Source: Cryphonectria parasitica EP155
Lineage: Eukaryota > Ascomycota > Sordariomycetes > Diaporthales > Cryphonectriaceae
DNA: 64,000 nt
NCBI RefSeq assembly: GCF_011745365.1
Contig: NW_024468919.1
Location: forward strand, 310,001 to 374,000
Direction: 5' to 3'
The position numbers and the translations under genes are program-made. Positions 25,259-36,617 of this stretch are shown piece after piece (within the stretch, counting starts at the first letter, position 1; each line of letters opens with the position of its first letter). A model generated the notes under the pieces. The model was not told the DNA's origin, ran no database searches, and saw nothing but the letters and a program-made list of their open reading frames with translations.

Positions 25259-28200
25259 TATCGCTATGAAAGATCACTCTGTTGATGGATGATTGATGAA
25301 AGCTGGCACTTGAGGGGGTTGGGCGTGCGCTTAAGGTAGGCCTGGCGTGGCGAAATGTGCTGAGGCGATCTCGAAAATGGGAGTCTGGGCCTGGGGAGTA
25401 CTCAAAAGACAAGTAGGCGCCGTGCTGAGCTGAGCTGATAAATGAATACAATTGCTCTCTGTGTGTTATGGCAACTAGAAGAACAAAAGATATGAGATCG
25501 TCCAGCAGAAATGAGTTGCCGTGAGAATGAAAAACAAGAGGTGAAAACGGGCCTGACGTTGAAGCTTTTGCTGCCAGTCTAAAATGAGACTGCTGACGGA
25601 GCCGTTGCGGGGGACTCAAAGACACAGCGGCCCGACCCGCTGGTGGTGCAGTGGGACCGCCAAAGGGAGAAACAAGCACATTGATCGTTGGTGTTAAAGT
25701 CGGTGCGAAATCGATTCCATGACAGGGCTCAGAGTTCCAATGCTACCCTGCTGTAGATGTGTTCTTGTTGAATTCTTGATAGCAGAAAGCACTGCAAAAT
25801 AGGGCAGTAACACGATCGAAGTACACACAGTAGATGAAGCAACTAGAAGAAGACATCAGGGTAAGGAAAGGCTAAGGCTGGCTATCGAAGGGGAAAAAAT
25901 GCTAGTTTTCGCACGCATTTCGCCTGAGTAAGTAAGCACTTGGGCAGATAAGGTACAAGAAGAATGTGTCTTGTTGAATCCTAATATTTTCATCAAGCAT
26001 ATTGGCTTCAATTGTTGCTTCAGTATGACAGGAGCTTCAGTCCCACCCACATGCCCCCCCCCCCCCTCTCTCTCTCTCTCTCATTTCTCTCTCTCTATAG
26101 AAATGAAAAATAATATATAAATAAAATAAAAATAAGAGAAAAACGAAGTAAGAAGGAGGAGGAAGAAGAGGAAGAGGAAGAGGAAGGAGAGGAAGAGGAA
26201 GAAGAGGAAGAGGAAGAAGAGGAAGAGGAAGAAGGCGAAAGCACGCAAAAGAAAAATTCCATAATTGTCACAATGAAAAGCGTTTTGAGGCTGTATAAGT
26301 ACTTGGGCAAAGATGCTTTAGTAGCTTAAGCGGCCCTTTTCGCTCTATCTACATTATGATTTGCTTCAGGCGTGCGAGCGAGATCTTTCGTGGGAGTACA
26401 TTCGATTCCCGGCTCGTATCATCAAAATCGGACCCAGAGAGCTGTCCTGTGACTATGTAGCAGCGGCCATCTCCCTATGATCGGAAGGATGTAGTCCACG
26501 TGCAGTTACTGCTTTCACAGCTTGAAATACACACTGCTGCTGAAAGAGGTGAAAGCCCTAGAGGAAAGAGAAAGTAAGGGGGCCTGTCCATCTTTGTGCG
26601 CAGGATTTTTGCAACGCCTAAGCAAAGCTCAACTCGTCCATATCCTCTTGCCTACTTCCTCCGAGATATCACCTGGACCGGAAAGATATTCTGTACGACT
26701 CCTTGCAACAGAAGGAACATTCTTGCGGCCTCCAGCAAGCACCCAGACATCTAAAGGTAAATGGAAGAGTTGCCCTTCCTCCACGCCCCAGCACCACCGC
26801 CGTCATGAGAGGCGGAGGACCCAAGTCTTGACTCGGCGCTCTTGTAAAATCTCCATGATCTCATATCAGTCTCTAGAGTTCGCCCGGGACACGATCGTGC
26901 AGTCCACAAAGAAGAGCCCCGTCGACACAAGACCTGAGGGCGACTCATTACCTATGGAAGAGAACGCAGTCAAAGTGGGCGTATCACCTCAAGCGATATG
27001 CTCCGCTGTAAAGAATGCCTTCGCCCAACCAGCAAGCATACAGACACTGCGCTAGCAGAGTTGGAGCAGCTCGTAGCGAAATAAGTACAATAGTGGACGT
27101 GAGCAGCCATAAGCTGAAGGACAACGACGGCGTGCATATATGTAGTCGCACACTCACAGAATCGCCACGATGGAGCGGCACTCCTTTTACGAGAAATCAG
27201 GCTCTTTCTTGCGTCGAAACACATGAACCATCCCGGCCATGCCCAAGTTGCCGCTTGCACTACAGACGGAACTAATCTAACTCCTTTACACATTACGCTA
27301 CTCCGTCTGAAGATGGCACGTTCGAATACCACCAGTATCGGTACGCGGAGGCAAATGTGACAGATTACTGTCAAGGACCCAAAATAACAGAAGAGCACAG
27401 GGCTTCGGAAGGAGCAAGATCACGTTTTATCAGACTTGCGTCTTGAGGGACCAGCTGAGGACTAATGGACACAGCCTCACGATATCTCCAACCCATCGTT
27501 GAAAACAGCTCCTCTGCCTGTTATGCACCACACTTTCGTGGAACAGTGGATGACCGGAGAAGAGGACAAGTTCTTTTTGAAGACCGAAAGCACAGTGATC
27601 ATCATTGTCGTCTTGCTCTGCCCTTCTCAATCCAGCTCCTTCTGAGCGACATGCTGGATGGACCGTCGCATGAAATGTTCAAGCCCAAGGATGTCAATGT
27701 GCCCAAGACCATAAATTGAAGGGTTGATGAATATCATGATTGCCAAACTTGACAGATCTAACATGGTAGTTGTATCTCACAAGATGTCGTGCTATTGAAA
27801 ATGTCAATTGCCTGTCATAATCTCATTTACACACACACACACACACACCTACACCTTATTCTTCCATTTTTCAGGGGAGGAACTGGGAGTTTTAGATCGC
27901 TTCAAACCTACTTACCGTTTGACAACATCGATTTGCTGATATCCATACGATGGGCTTACGAAATCGAAAACATCACCAGGAGATTGGAATTGTACATTAA
28001 GCTCTACTCGATCACTACCTGCCCAGACCATCATCTACCATCTTCTGCCTTCTCGCATCCAGAAGCTAAAGGCAAGAATCTGTAAGAAATAGAAGCTATG
28101 GACATGCCAACATATCAAGGCCTGCCTCCTTGAAACATTATGCGACGCAATTGTATGCAACTCTCAACATTGAAGTGAGGGCTCAGCCGCTCCCGCCATG

Positions 28201-28701
28201 CGCCGGTCTCCGCACCCGGATCGGTCCACTAACAACGCACGCCACAAATGCCTCTCTCCCTTTTCCGAGCTCGTGATGTAAGACGGATAGGCAACAACTT
28301 GAAAGCTGCTGCTTACATGTCGATCTAGTCTCCTGACAAGAATGGGCACCAGACACAGTACAGAAAAAGCCTCAACTCGCCAGTGCACGACCCGTTCCCG
28401 GTTACTTCACATTGAAATTTCCCACAGACCAACATTCCCGGCAGCGCAATTGACACTGCGTCTCTTACTTTTCGAGTCCTCTACTTGTGTGTGTTGCAAG
28501 GTGAGAAGCCTGTTTGTTTCTTTATGTAAATAGTACATAACTTGTTCTTGTTTCATAGCCTGCACTCGAACCCGTCTCCTTCACATATTAATGAATTCCC
28601 CTGTGAGAACCACCAGTGCGGGGATCTCAGCAACTATTCAGCCATGCCGCGCGACCCCACGGCGTGAACTATAGCAATCAAAGATACCTACTCATCCAAA
28701 G
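25259..28701. other. 3.4-kb intergenic region, no firm gene
   Basis: Only short open frames occur, the longest being 177 codons at 26522-27055 with no recognisable domain. There is a polypurine GAA/GAG tract at about 26148-26236, a CT tract at 26068-26096 and a (CA)n run at 27832-27848. A pair of tRNA-promoter-like boxes near 26322 and 26400 does not fold as a tRNA. The last few hundred bases are presumably the promoter of the 28702 gene. Confidence 0.5.
26148..26236. repeat. Polypurine GAA/GAG tract
   Basis: About 90 nt of almost pure purine (AAGAGGAAGAGGAAG-type units) lie in the intergenic region. Such long homopurine mirror tracts can adopt triplex DNA. No coding role is apparent. Confidence 0.85.
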
Positions 28702-29859
28702 ATGAATCACTTTCCCTCCCCCTCTTCGAGTAGGGCCGTGACAGACTCAGACACTGCACACGACGGACCAACGCTCACAGCTGCGCCCACGGCCGACGAG
28801 CTGCCCGCCTACGGCAAGGGACCCTCGCCACCAACACTACCACCACTCCCATCACCCACGAAAGCCACCACCTCGCCCGTCCCCAGGAACGATACCAAGA
28901 TCTACAAGCTTCCCTCCCTCCTAGACGACTTTGACCTCGCCAACCCCTCTTCCTCCTCCTCCTCCTCGCCCAGCACAGCAGCCGGTCCATCCTCACCCCC
29001 TTCCTACGCACGCCATGATCCCAAAGCACATGCATACATTCTCCGCCCTCCCGTCATCTACTCATGCCCCACTCTCCCATCCTCCTCCTCCTCCTCCTCC
29101 TCCTCCTCCTCCTCCCTCCCACCCCAAAAACCCGAATACCACATCGCCTCCCCCCGCCCAAACGCCATGTCCATAGCCCCCCTCACCCCCTCAGGCGCGC
29201 GCCTCATCGCCCTCCAAGGAAGCCCCTACACCCACGACCCCCTAGGCCGGCCCACGCGCACGGTGCCCTTCGACGAGGACACAGCGCTCTACACCTCCAT
29301 CCGCAGCAACCAAGCGACGTCGTTCCTCCCCATCCTAGAGATCGAGCCGCGCAAGGGCCCGTCGCGGGCGCTGGCGGGCCGGATCCGCGTCGACGAGCCC
29401 GGCGGGGCCTACTGGCACGACACGAGGAGGATCAATGTGCGCGGCGACAAGGAGCGGGCCGAGGACGAGCGGCGCATGAACAGGTATGGGTGGAGGCCTG
29501 TGCAGGAGTGGGAGCGGACGAGGCTGTTTGTTGTGGAGAAGAAGAGGAGGAGGAGGAGGAGGAGGAGGAAGGGAGAGGGGATGATGATGAGGACGATGAT
29601 GATGATGGTGAGGGGGGAGAGTGAGTATGAGTGGAGGGATACTACGGGCAGGCTGGTGGCCGTGGAGAGTGTTGATGAGGCGGGGTTTCGGTTGGATGTT
29701 GTTGCGGAGCCGGAGCTGGGGGGGCTCGAGATGGTGGACGGCGGTGGAGGGACCAGGTGTAGGACAGAGGAGGGGAGGGCGCAGGTGGCGAGGGAGGCCT
29801 TGATTACCTGCTGGGTGAGCAGCATATGGGCGGCAGGGTGTATATCGTTGGAGGCATAG
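28702..29859 (+). CDS. Unrecognised fungal protein with S, R and M low-complexity runs
   Basis: A single exon encodes 385 aa from ATG 28702 (MNHFPSPSSSRAVTDSD). The N-terminal third is Pro/Ser-rich with an ADELPAYGK segment and two serine runs from TCC repeats. The middle part (about 165-275) contains LEIEPRKGPSRALAGRIRV and DTRRINVRGDKE and looks folded and conserved. Near residues 280-307 there is a run of Arg from AGG repeats followed by Met runs from ATG repeats. The tail contains EYEWRDTTGRLVAVE and ends LITCWVSSIWAAG, resembling a family of fungal hypothetical proteins ending in a CW...W motif. I cannot assign a function. The Arg/Met tract looks like a microsatellite insertion into coding sequence. 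Confidence 0.7.
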   Translation: MNHFPSPSSSRAVTDSDTAHDGPTLTAAPTADELPAYGKGPSPPTLPPLPSPTKATTSPVPRNDTKIYKLPSLLDDFDLANPSSSSSSSPSTAAGPSSPPSYARHDPKAHAYILRPPVIYSCPTLPSSSSSSSSSSSSLPPQKPEYHIASPRPNAMSIAPLTPSGARLIALQGSPYTHDPLGRPTRTVPFDEDTALYTSIRSNQATSFLPILEIEPRKGPSRALAGRIRVDEPGGAYWHDTRRINVRGDKERAEDERRMNRYGWRPVQEWERTRLFVVEKKRRRRRRRRKGEGMMMRTMMMMVRGESEYEWRDTTGRLVAVESVDEAGFRLDVVAEPELGGLEMVDGGGGTRCRTEEGRAQVAREALITCWVSSIWAAGCISLEA

Positions 29860-30602
29860 CTGGTAAAAGGTAGAGCTTGGGGACAGAGACAAGCCTTAGT
29901 AGCCCAGAAACAGACTCATTGAATGATTACTTGTGGATTCTTGACATAGAGTCAAGCTGTCACTCCTCATTGCTGGGCTGGTGGCCCTGATCCAGATCAG
30001 AGAACCGAAGTAGAGAGCTTGGTCATCATCTCCTAGTCTTCAAGTGAACTTTATCAAGGTGGTGTGTATTGCAGATCAGCTTAGATAGCCCGTCAGATCT
30101 TTATTTTCATGTAGCACTTGTCTACCTTGTACCTTGTACGTAATACCAACATGACTTCCCAGTCTTTTCACATCCTCCTTGCCGTCGATATTCCAGACTC
30201 TCCTTCCTCCCTTGCGGCATGCATCTTGTCTGTCTACACAAGAAGTATGTATCTAATGTATTAATTCCAACTCCTTCCTCCTAGCTAGGAATGGTTTCGA
30301 CATATCGTATTCACGTGAGGATTATGGTGATTATAATGATTGCCGCCGTTCGCCACCGCTCCTTCTAACAATCAGTCTGAATCGACAAAAGCGGCCTCCA
30401 ACTCCAATTTCCCAGTGATCTGGGCTGGTCTGGTCCATCTCATCCCTCCTTGTTGGGGTAATGCGTACAAACGCACCCAACAAAGGAGTTGGAAAAGAAT
30501 AAAATGAGACAAAAGAAAAGAGAGAAGAAAAAAAGAGGCCCAAGGCGAAAGAAGAAGAGAAGGGAAAAAAAAAAAAGAAGAAAAAAAAGGGAAGCAAGTG
30601 AA
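29860..30602. other. Convergent 3' flanks, no gene seen
   Basis: It is 743 bp between two converging genes. It contains AT-rich 3' flank sequence and an A/G-rich stretch at 30500-30600 just after the SSK1 stop. No supported gene is present. Confidence 0.6.
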
Positions 30603-32578
30603 TCAAGCCGTCGCCGATACGGCCTGCGTAGGCAGCCTGGTCTTCTTGGTCTTGGCCTTTTGGACCGTCTTGCCCTTATCACCCGTAGCCGGCGTGAAGT
30701 CCTTCCACTTGCGCCAGCCGTCAAAGTCGATGAGTGCCTGCATGCATCCCCACTCCATGACCTTGCGCTCAAGCCAGACAAAGTTCACAGGCTGTTAGTT
30801 TGTCACGTCAGCACCATCATCGTACAGAACCTCTCCCCCACTGCTATACATAAGAGGATAGAGAAGAGCCACTCACCTTGGTCAGAAAGTCATTACACCC
30901 GGCCGCCAACGCCTCGTGTCGATCACTCTGCAGCGAGGATGCCGTCAGTGCCACGATGATGACAGGGCTCTTGAACAGGTCCATGTTCCCCAGCTTGTCT
31001 TTTTCGTCGGGCTCGCCCTTGACCTCCTCGGGCGCCGTGGACGCCGCCGAGCTGAAGACGCCGATGGAGTTAACCCTCTCCAGCCGACGGATCTCCCGCG
31101 TAGCGTCCAGACCGCTCATGACAGGGAGCTGGATGTCCATGAGCACGAGATGGAAACCCCCCTCGCGCCACTTGTTCACAGCATCCCGGCCGTTCATGGC
31201 GGTGCTCCAGCGGACCTTGAGCCTCTTGACAAAGGCCTCGAGCAGCTTGAGGTTGATGATGTTGTCCTCGACGATGAGCACGTTGATGGGCGGGACCGTG
31301 CCGTTGAGCATCCCCTTGGGCAGCGAAGGGTGGTCCGTATTCTTCTTCTTCTTGGCCTTGGCCGAGGGCCGAGGGCTCATAACCCGCGGCGGAGGGGTGG
31401 CGATGCGCTGCTGCGGTACAGCACTGGCCCCCTCAGCCACCGCGGGCGGCGTCGGTAAAGGGGGCGGCTGGGGTCCGCCGGGGCCTTGTGCCGGGTCTGA
31501 TGCTTCCGAGTGAGTCCGTGAGCGCGTTCTAACATGTGTGTGGGTGGGCTGCGTACCATGTGGGGCGGCTGTGGCCGCCGTTCCCGCGGCGATCGAGGGC
31601 TGGTGCGCAACGCCCGTGGCCAGATTGATCAGCGTCGGTGACGAGGTGTGCTGTCTCCCCAGCCGCGGCCTCTCGGGTCGTTCCCTGTACGTCCGCGCCC
31701 GCGAGCTCCCTGGAGACGGGATCTGGGGCACCTGGCCGGTGGAGAGCACAGAGATGGCGTGGGGGTGTGAGGAGCCGTTGGACGGTGCGGTGACGGTCAC
31801 GGGGAGCGCTGACACGGCTCCAGGACCAAAGTAGTCATTGGCTGTCTCGGGTGGGCGCGGGTCTTCGACATAGTACTGCACATGGGGGGCGTGCGGCGGG
31901 CCAGCTCGTGGGGAGGCCCGGGGCGTCCGTCGCTGGGGCACGTCTATGATGAGGGCGTCGTCGATGGCCTGTCCGCTGGGGAAATAAGCGTCGAGGGTCC
32001 TGGCCATGGGCTCCTCGGGCCCGAGTACGCGCTCAGGCTGGTTCCCGCCGGGCCTGATGCTGATGGTGAGGTCGGGCGAGTCGAACTGGCGGCCGAGCGA
32101 GTTGGCATACTTGCGCAGGATCATATCGCGCACGTCGTCCACCACGTCGTCCTCGTTGATGGTGACCAGTGTTGCCGAAGCCCCCGGCCTCTTGACCCAG
32201 ATCTTGCGCATCACCATGTTGCCGCTGATGGGGATCAGCTGTTCGGGGTTCAGGCTGCTGGGGTCCTCGGTCTGGGAGCCTCGCAACAGGGTCTGGATGA
32301 GGGTCGACTGTCGGTTGGAGAGGAGGGACTGCCGGCGCAGAGGCGGCTGCGGTCGGACCGGCGAGGGGATGGGGGCGGGCACTGGCGCTGCTGTGGCTGC
32401 CGCTGTCGTGGAGTAGCGGCCGAGAGGAGAAGAGGGGGCAGTCGTGGAGCTCACAGCGCTGTAGGCGGCGCCGGGCGAGAGGCTCACAGCTGGCGGTGGA
32501 CCGAACGAGGCTGTAGGAAGAGGGATATGAAACGTGCCCAGCTTGGGCGTGCGAGGGCGGACAGACTCTGCCGGCCTG

Positions 32579-32609
<31 letters not shown>

Positions 32610-32715
32610 TTGCAGACGACGCGGTGGTGGGAGACGGAACAATCAGAGCTGGTGTGTCGACGGTCGCGCGGAGCGGCTGCTGCTGCTGCTGCTGCTGCTG
32701 ATGTTGATGTTGTTC

Positions 32716-32747
<32 letters not shown>

Positions 32748-33711
32748 GAGGCTGATGATGGTGTTGGCGTTGATGGGCTTGTGGATGCGGTTGTCGATCC
32801 TGCACGGGCTGGTCCATGTCTGGAGACGGCTGCTCGTTGATGCTGGCGAGTTTGCGCGTTGAAGACAAGTGCAGATCGTTGCCGGACATGTCGCTAGCTT
32901 TTGGGGCTTCTGAGGCAGCCGGGGTGTTGCTTGCGGTCGAGCTGGGTGGTGTCGGGGGCGCTAGACCCGCTGGGGCCTCGGCTGCGTTGGGCCCTGTGGC
33001 GTCTGCAACAGTAGCTGTAGCAGCACCACCCGAACTGCCTGTAGCGCCTGTAACTGCTGTTGCTGCGATAGCCGTGGTTGCTGTTGGCAGCTGGCCTTGT
33101 GCGTTCACGTCCGCGTCCACACCCACGCTATCTGCAGCCATACGGTCACTAGACGTCTGGACGGCAAATGACATGTCCGCAGTACCTTGTGTGTCGTCGT
33201 GGTCAGGTGTTGGCTGAGAGAAGTTAGGGTTGGGGTGCTGAGGATGGTCACCTTCATCCTCTTCAAAATCACCACTGTCATGTCGTGGACCGTGGTCGCC
33301 TGCCCGTGCTACCATGCCAGTAGGCCCCTGGGCTCCCTGGGCTCCCTGGGCTCCCTGGGCTCCCTGGGCTGCCTCCTCACCCTCCTTACCTTCCCCTCCT
33401 TGGTCCTGCTTAACCATTCCCCTTCCTTCTCCTCCTCCTCCTCCTCCTCCTCCTCCTCCTCCTTCGCCGCCAGGCTGCGAAATGAGGCGGCCCTCAGCCG
33501 AGTCATCGACCACCGAGATATGTGAGCGTCCTACTCGTGACCTCGCGTCGTCTTCGCTCTCGCGCGCATGATTGGCCTCATAGTTATGGCTATGGGACGT
33601 GCCCGGGCGATAAACACTGCTGCTGGACCTGCTGAGCCGCGAGGGCATACCAGGCTTTTCAGAGTGCCGCCTTTTGAACTTGGCCCTGATTTTGGCTGCG
33701 AGCTCAGCCAT
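30603..33711 (-). CDS. SSK1: Ssk1 response regulator of the HOG osmostress pathway
   Basis: Two exons, 33711-30877 and 30791-30603, are joined over an 85-bp phase-0 intron and encode 1007 aa starting MAELAAKIRAKFKRRHSEK. A longer open frame reaches 34053, but its extra part looks untranslated. The receiver domain lies at about 808-990. It holds acidic Asp816 (VEDN), phospho-acceptor Asp859 (LVLMDIQLP), Thr923 (VALTASS) and Lys945 (FLTKPV, the Pro coming from exon 2). Ssk1 receives phosphate from the Sln1-Ypd1 relay and, when unphosphorylated, activates the Ssk2/22-type MAPKKK. The N-terminal 700 residues are disordered, with poly-Gly, (AQG)5 and several poly-Gln tracts. The final residues KTVQKAKTKKTRLP are basic. 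Confidence 0.93.
33328..33371. repeat. 9-bp tandem repeat encoding (AQG)n in SSK1
   Basis: The plus-strand unit GGGCTCCCT is repeated about five times and encodes Ala-Gln-Gly repeats on the minus strand. It lies just C-terminal to a poly-Gly run in the disordered N-terminal part of Ssk1. Confidence 0.85.
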
Positions 33712-36462
33712 ACCAGGGATCGACGTCGTGCCGGCTCCGAAGAGCACAAGCACAGGCACGAGCAGTCGGGAGATGTTTGGCTGGCGGACCGGCCGGCTGG
33801 CACAGTCACTTTCAGGACCCAGGTAAGTGTAGTCTGATGATGATAGTGTTGGTGAAACTGTTGGTGGTGGTGGTGCTAATCCATAAGGGCGGGTTGAGCT
33901 GAGAGGTGAGGCATGTTGGGGCCAGAGAAGGCAAGGAAGGGGGGGGGGGGTTTGTATTTTTCCTTTTTTGTTGATTAATTTTAAAAAGAAAAGACTGGGC
34001 GGAAATAACCTCCAGTACACAATTGATGGATATAAAGAATCAGCCTGTACCACGATCGCCCTTTGAGAAAAGGCAAAAAGAAATCACCCAGAAACAAATA
34101 AGAAAATCCAGGCCAGCAACAGAATATGATAGATGATAAGATATGTTCGGTATGCCGCCCTTGACGAGGCGAGACAGGCAAGCCCCAATCAGTGATCGTC
34201 CAACCCTATGCAAAAGAAGGAGACGACGGGTAGCGACGCGTAAGGTTCAGAATGGCAACGGGACCTGGTACTGGCGGGGTGGTGCAGATGCATCCAACAC
34301 TCTTGCAGCACGCCCGGCCCAATCGCGACCCCGACAGTACAACGCCCTACTTCTGTTGTTTGGTGCTGGCGCCCTGCTGTCAAACGCTGCTAGCCCCCTG
34401 CCCCCCCCCCTAGAGGTTGGGCGCTGGACCGCTAAAGCCGCTGGAAGCCCATGCTTGCAGAGCAGGCCCGCCACCACCACTGCGGAGTAATTGGGTAGCC
34501 ACGACGGGCCCAGGCGAAGCCTAGACCTCATCTAGACTGGCATCCTTTGCACCAGTACAGGGGGGATCCCACCGTTTCGCCTGGTCTGCATTGTTCTTCA
34601 TTTCTGCCCAGATCGACGATCCATGAAGCCTTTTTTGTACACGACGTCGCCATCGCCACCGCCACCACCACCACCACCACCATTCACCTCTCTTGATCTC
34701 GGAGCAGTAACTCATATCCGAAATGAGAATGAAAGAATAAGAGAGAAGAAAACAGGAAAAGACGAACCGTGGCTAGATTTTCAGCTTTTCACAGCGCTAT
34801 TATCATTATGGTACAAAACGAAAAGGAACACGAGAATTATGACGACTTGTAATCTGCGAAGAAACGGTTCTAAGCAGGGACTGAAATTACCTCAGCCAGC
34901 ACACCAAGCAGCACATAACTATCCCCTTAAAGTGATTTTTGGCCGCCTTCAACCTGCTTGTCACCGCCGTTTTGAGCCCCCTCTCCTGGCTCATCTTTTT
35001 TTTTTTTTTTTTTCAAAGACTAAATGACATGAACACGGATTACGACTCAGGTTACTTTGATACTTGTATGTACTACACCGGTAAAACAACTTCGTCATCA
35101 GGCTCCCTTGAATTCCAGGCTCATCAAGAAAAGAGAAAGGAAGAGAGGGACGAGGGGAGGGAGGAAGAAAGAGAGAGAAATAAACTCCAACATCGTCAGA
35201 TGATCGACTTGGGCATGACCATGACTACGTAAATCTACCTACATGCATTCTTGCCACAGACATCCAATGAGGCGGTGATCATGTTCTGTCTGTGGACTTT
35301 TTCCTGACTCTTTCAGATCTCTCCACCGTGACAAGTATACCACCAGTGCAAGTACAGCTTGGGTTCTACATCTTGTACGTCCTCACTACCGAGTGTTTCA
35401 TTGCATGGATGAGTCCATCATCTGATAAGTCCCAAAACTCCTTTTCCAAATGGCAAACGATTGCATTGGTATTGCAATGGCGACTTCTCCCCTTTGCAGA
35501 TCCGGACTAGACCCCCCGGGCACGGTCCCAGGCTCATTCAGCGCGGCGGCCAAGCCGGGCAGGGTAGACAAGCGCGCGGCTATGTCGATCCTTTGAAGTT
35601 TATTCGTCCCATTTTGTGTCATGCTATGCTGTATACTTTACTATTCTAGGTATAAAGGTTATTACTGTTTCTTGCGGTATGCCATCCATCGAAACCTTGG
35701 CCGCTCGGTATAAAAAAAAAATTAAAAATAAAAAAAAGGTGCCTGCAGTTTTCCGAACGTTACTCACTTCCTCCCTTGTGCGAAGAGCTCAGAGCACAAC
35801 CTTTCCCCTCTTGAGTATCGCCCTATATTGGGTCATTTGAAGTAGATTAGACCACCCCTCCCCTGTCTGCTCCTGGTGTACGCCTCAATTTCTGACCCCC
35901 GTCTGGACAAACACCACCTATTTTACTTCGCACAGGCCCAGGCTTCCACAAAGACAAGTGTCTCGACTTTCAAAAGAGTTTGCTGGCATTAAGAATATTT
36001 TACAAGCATAGAACTTTTGCTTCTTTGAATTATGGATATCCGGAGCTATCATTGAATGCTCCTGTCCGTTGCGCCTTATACTACTCACGTGACTTTTGTT
36101 TTTTACAGCAGCAACCTCATCTCATAATTACCGTGCCGAGGTCGCGAATCATCTCCAAAGAAATGCGTAGATTGCGCACAGCCTAAGCCCATAGCTCTGT
36201 AACCCAGAATGTTGCCAACCGGAAGATATCACGGATACCACTGCGCTTCGTGTCCGGGAGCAAGAAGTGCAGAGGCATATAATCGATCAAGAGCATACTC
36301 CAAGCGGAGTTGGCACAGTAAGAAATAATTGAATCTAATCAGTAATGCTGCCTCGCTGAGAAAAGACATCCGTGTACTGGTCCTTCAAGTATGCACCACC
36401 CTGCTTTCCATACCAAGCACCAATTTTTGGTCGTCATCTCAACATGAATAGGAGGATGTTCA

Positions 36463-36497
<35 letters not shown>

Positions 36498-36617
36498 GGC
36501 CCTGCTTTTGCATCTCCCGCCAGTTCATCGGATGGTCCCGCTAAATCCACCACCCATCATCTGGCTCTCCTGTGCAAACCCGGTCCCCGTGTCGACTCTG
36601 AGCAAGACTGCTTGTCT
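33712..36617. promoter_or_regulatory. SSK1 promoter/leader and intergenic sequence
   Basis: It is 2.9 kb with no supported gene. The part nearest SSK1 keeps an open frame on the minus strand up to 34053, but it has no conserved features and is probably leader. There are a poly-T run near 34999-35013, an A-rich run near 35712-35738 and an ATC microsatellite at 36463-36497. Confidence 0.5.
36463..36497. repeat. (ATC)n microsatellite
   Basis: About twelve ATC units lie 120 bp beyond the stop codon of the transcription-factor-like gene. It is non-coding as far as I can see. Confidence 0.85.

Noticed and set aside
26322..26415. tRNA-like promoter boxes (TAGCTTAAGCGG and TTCGATTCC)
   Set aside because: Both boxes fit the A and B consensus, but the T stem and acceptor stem do not pair and the spacing is too long. 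No tRNA is supported.
26522..27055. 177-codon plus-strand ORF
   Set aside because: No recognisable domain, unconvincing composition, and no neighbouring exon. Probably chance.
33712..34053. N-terminal extension of the SSK1 frame
   Set aside because: Open but without conserved features; the ATG at 33711 gives the usual Ssk1-like start.
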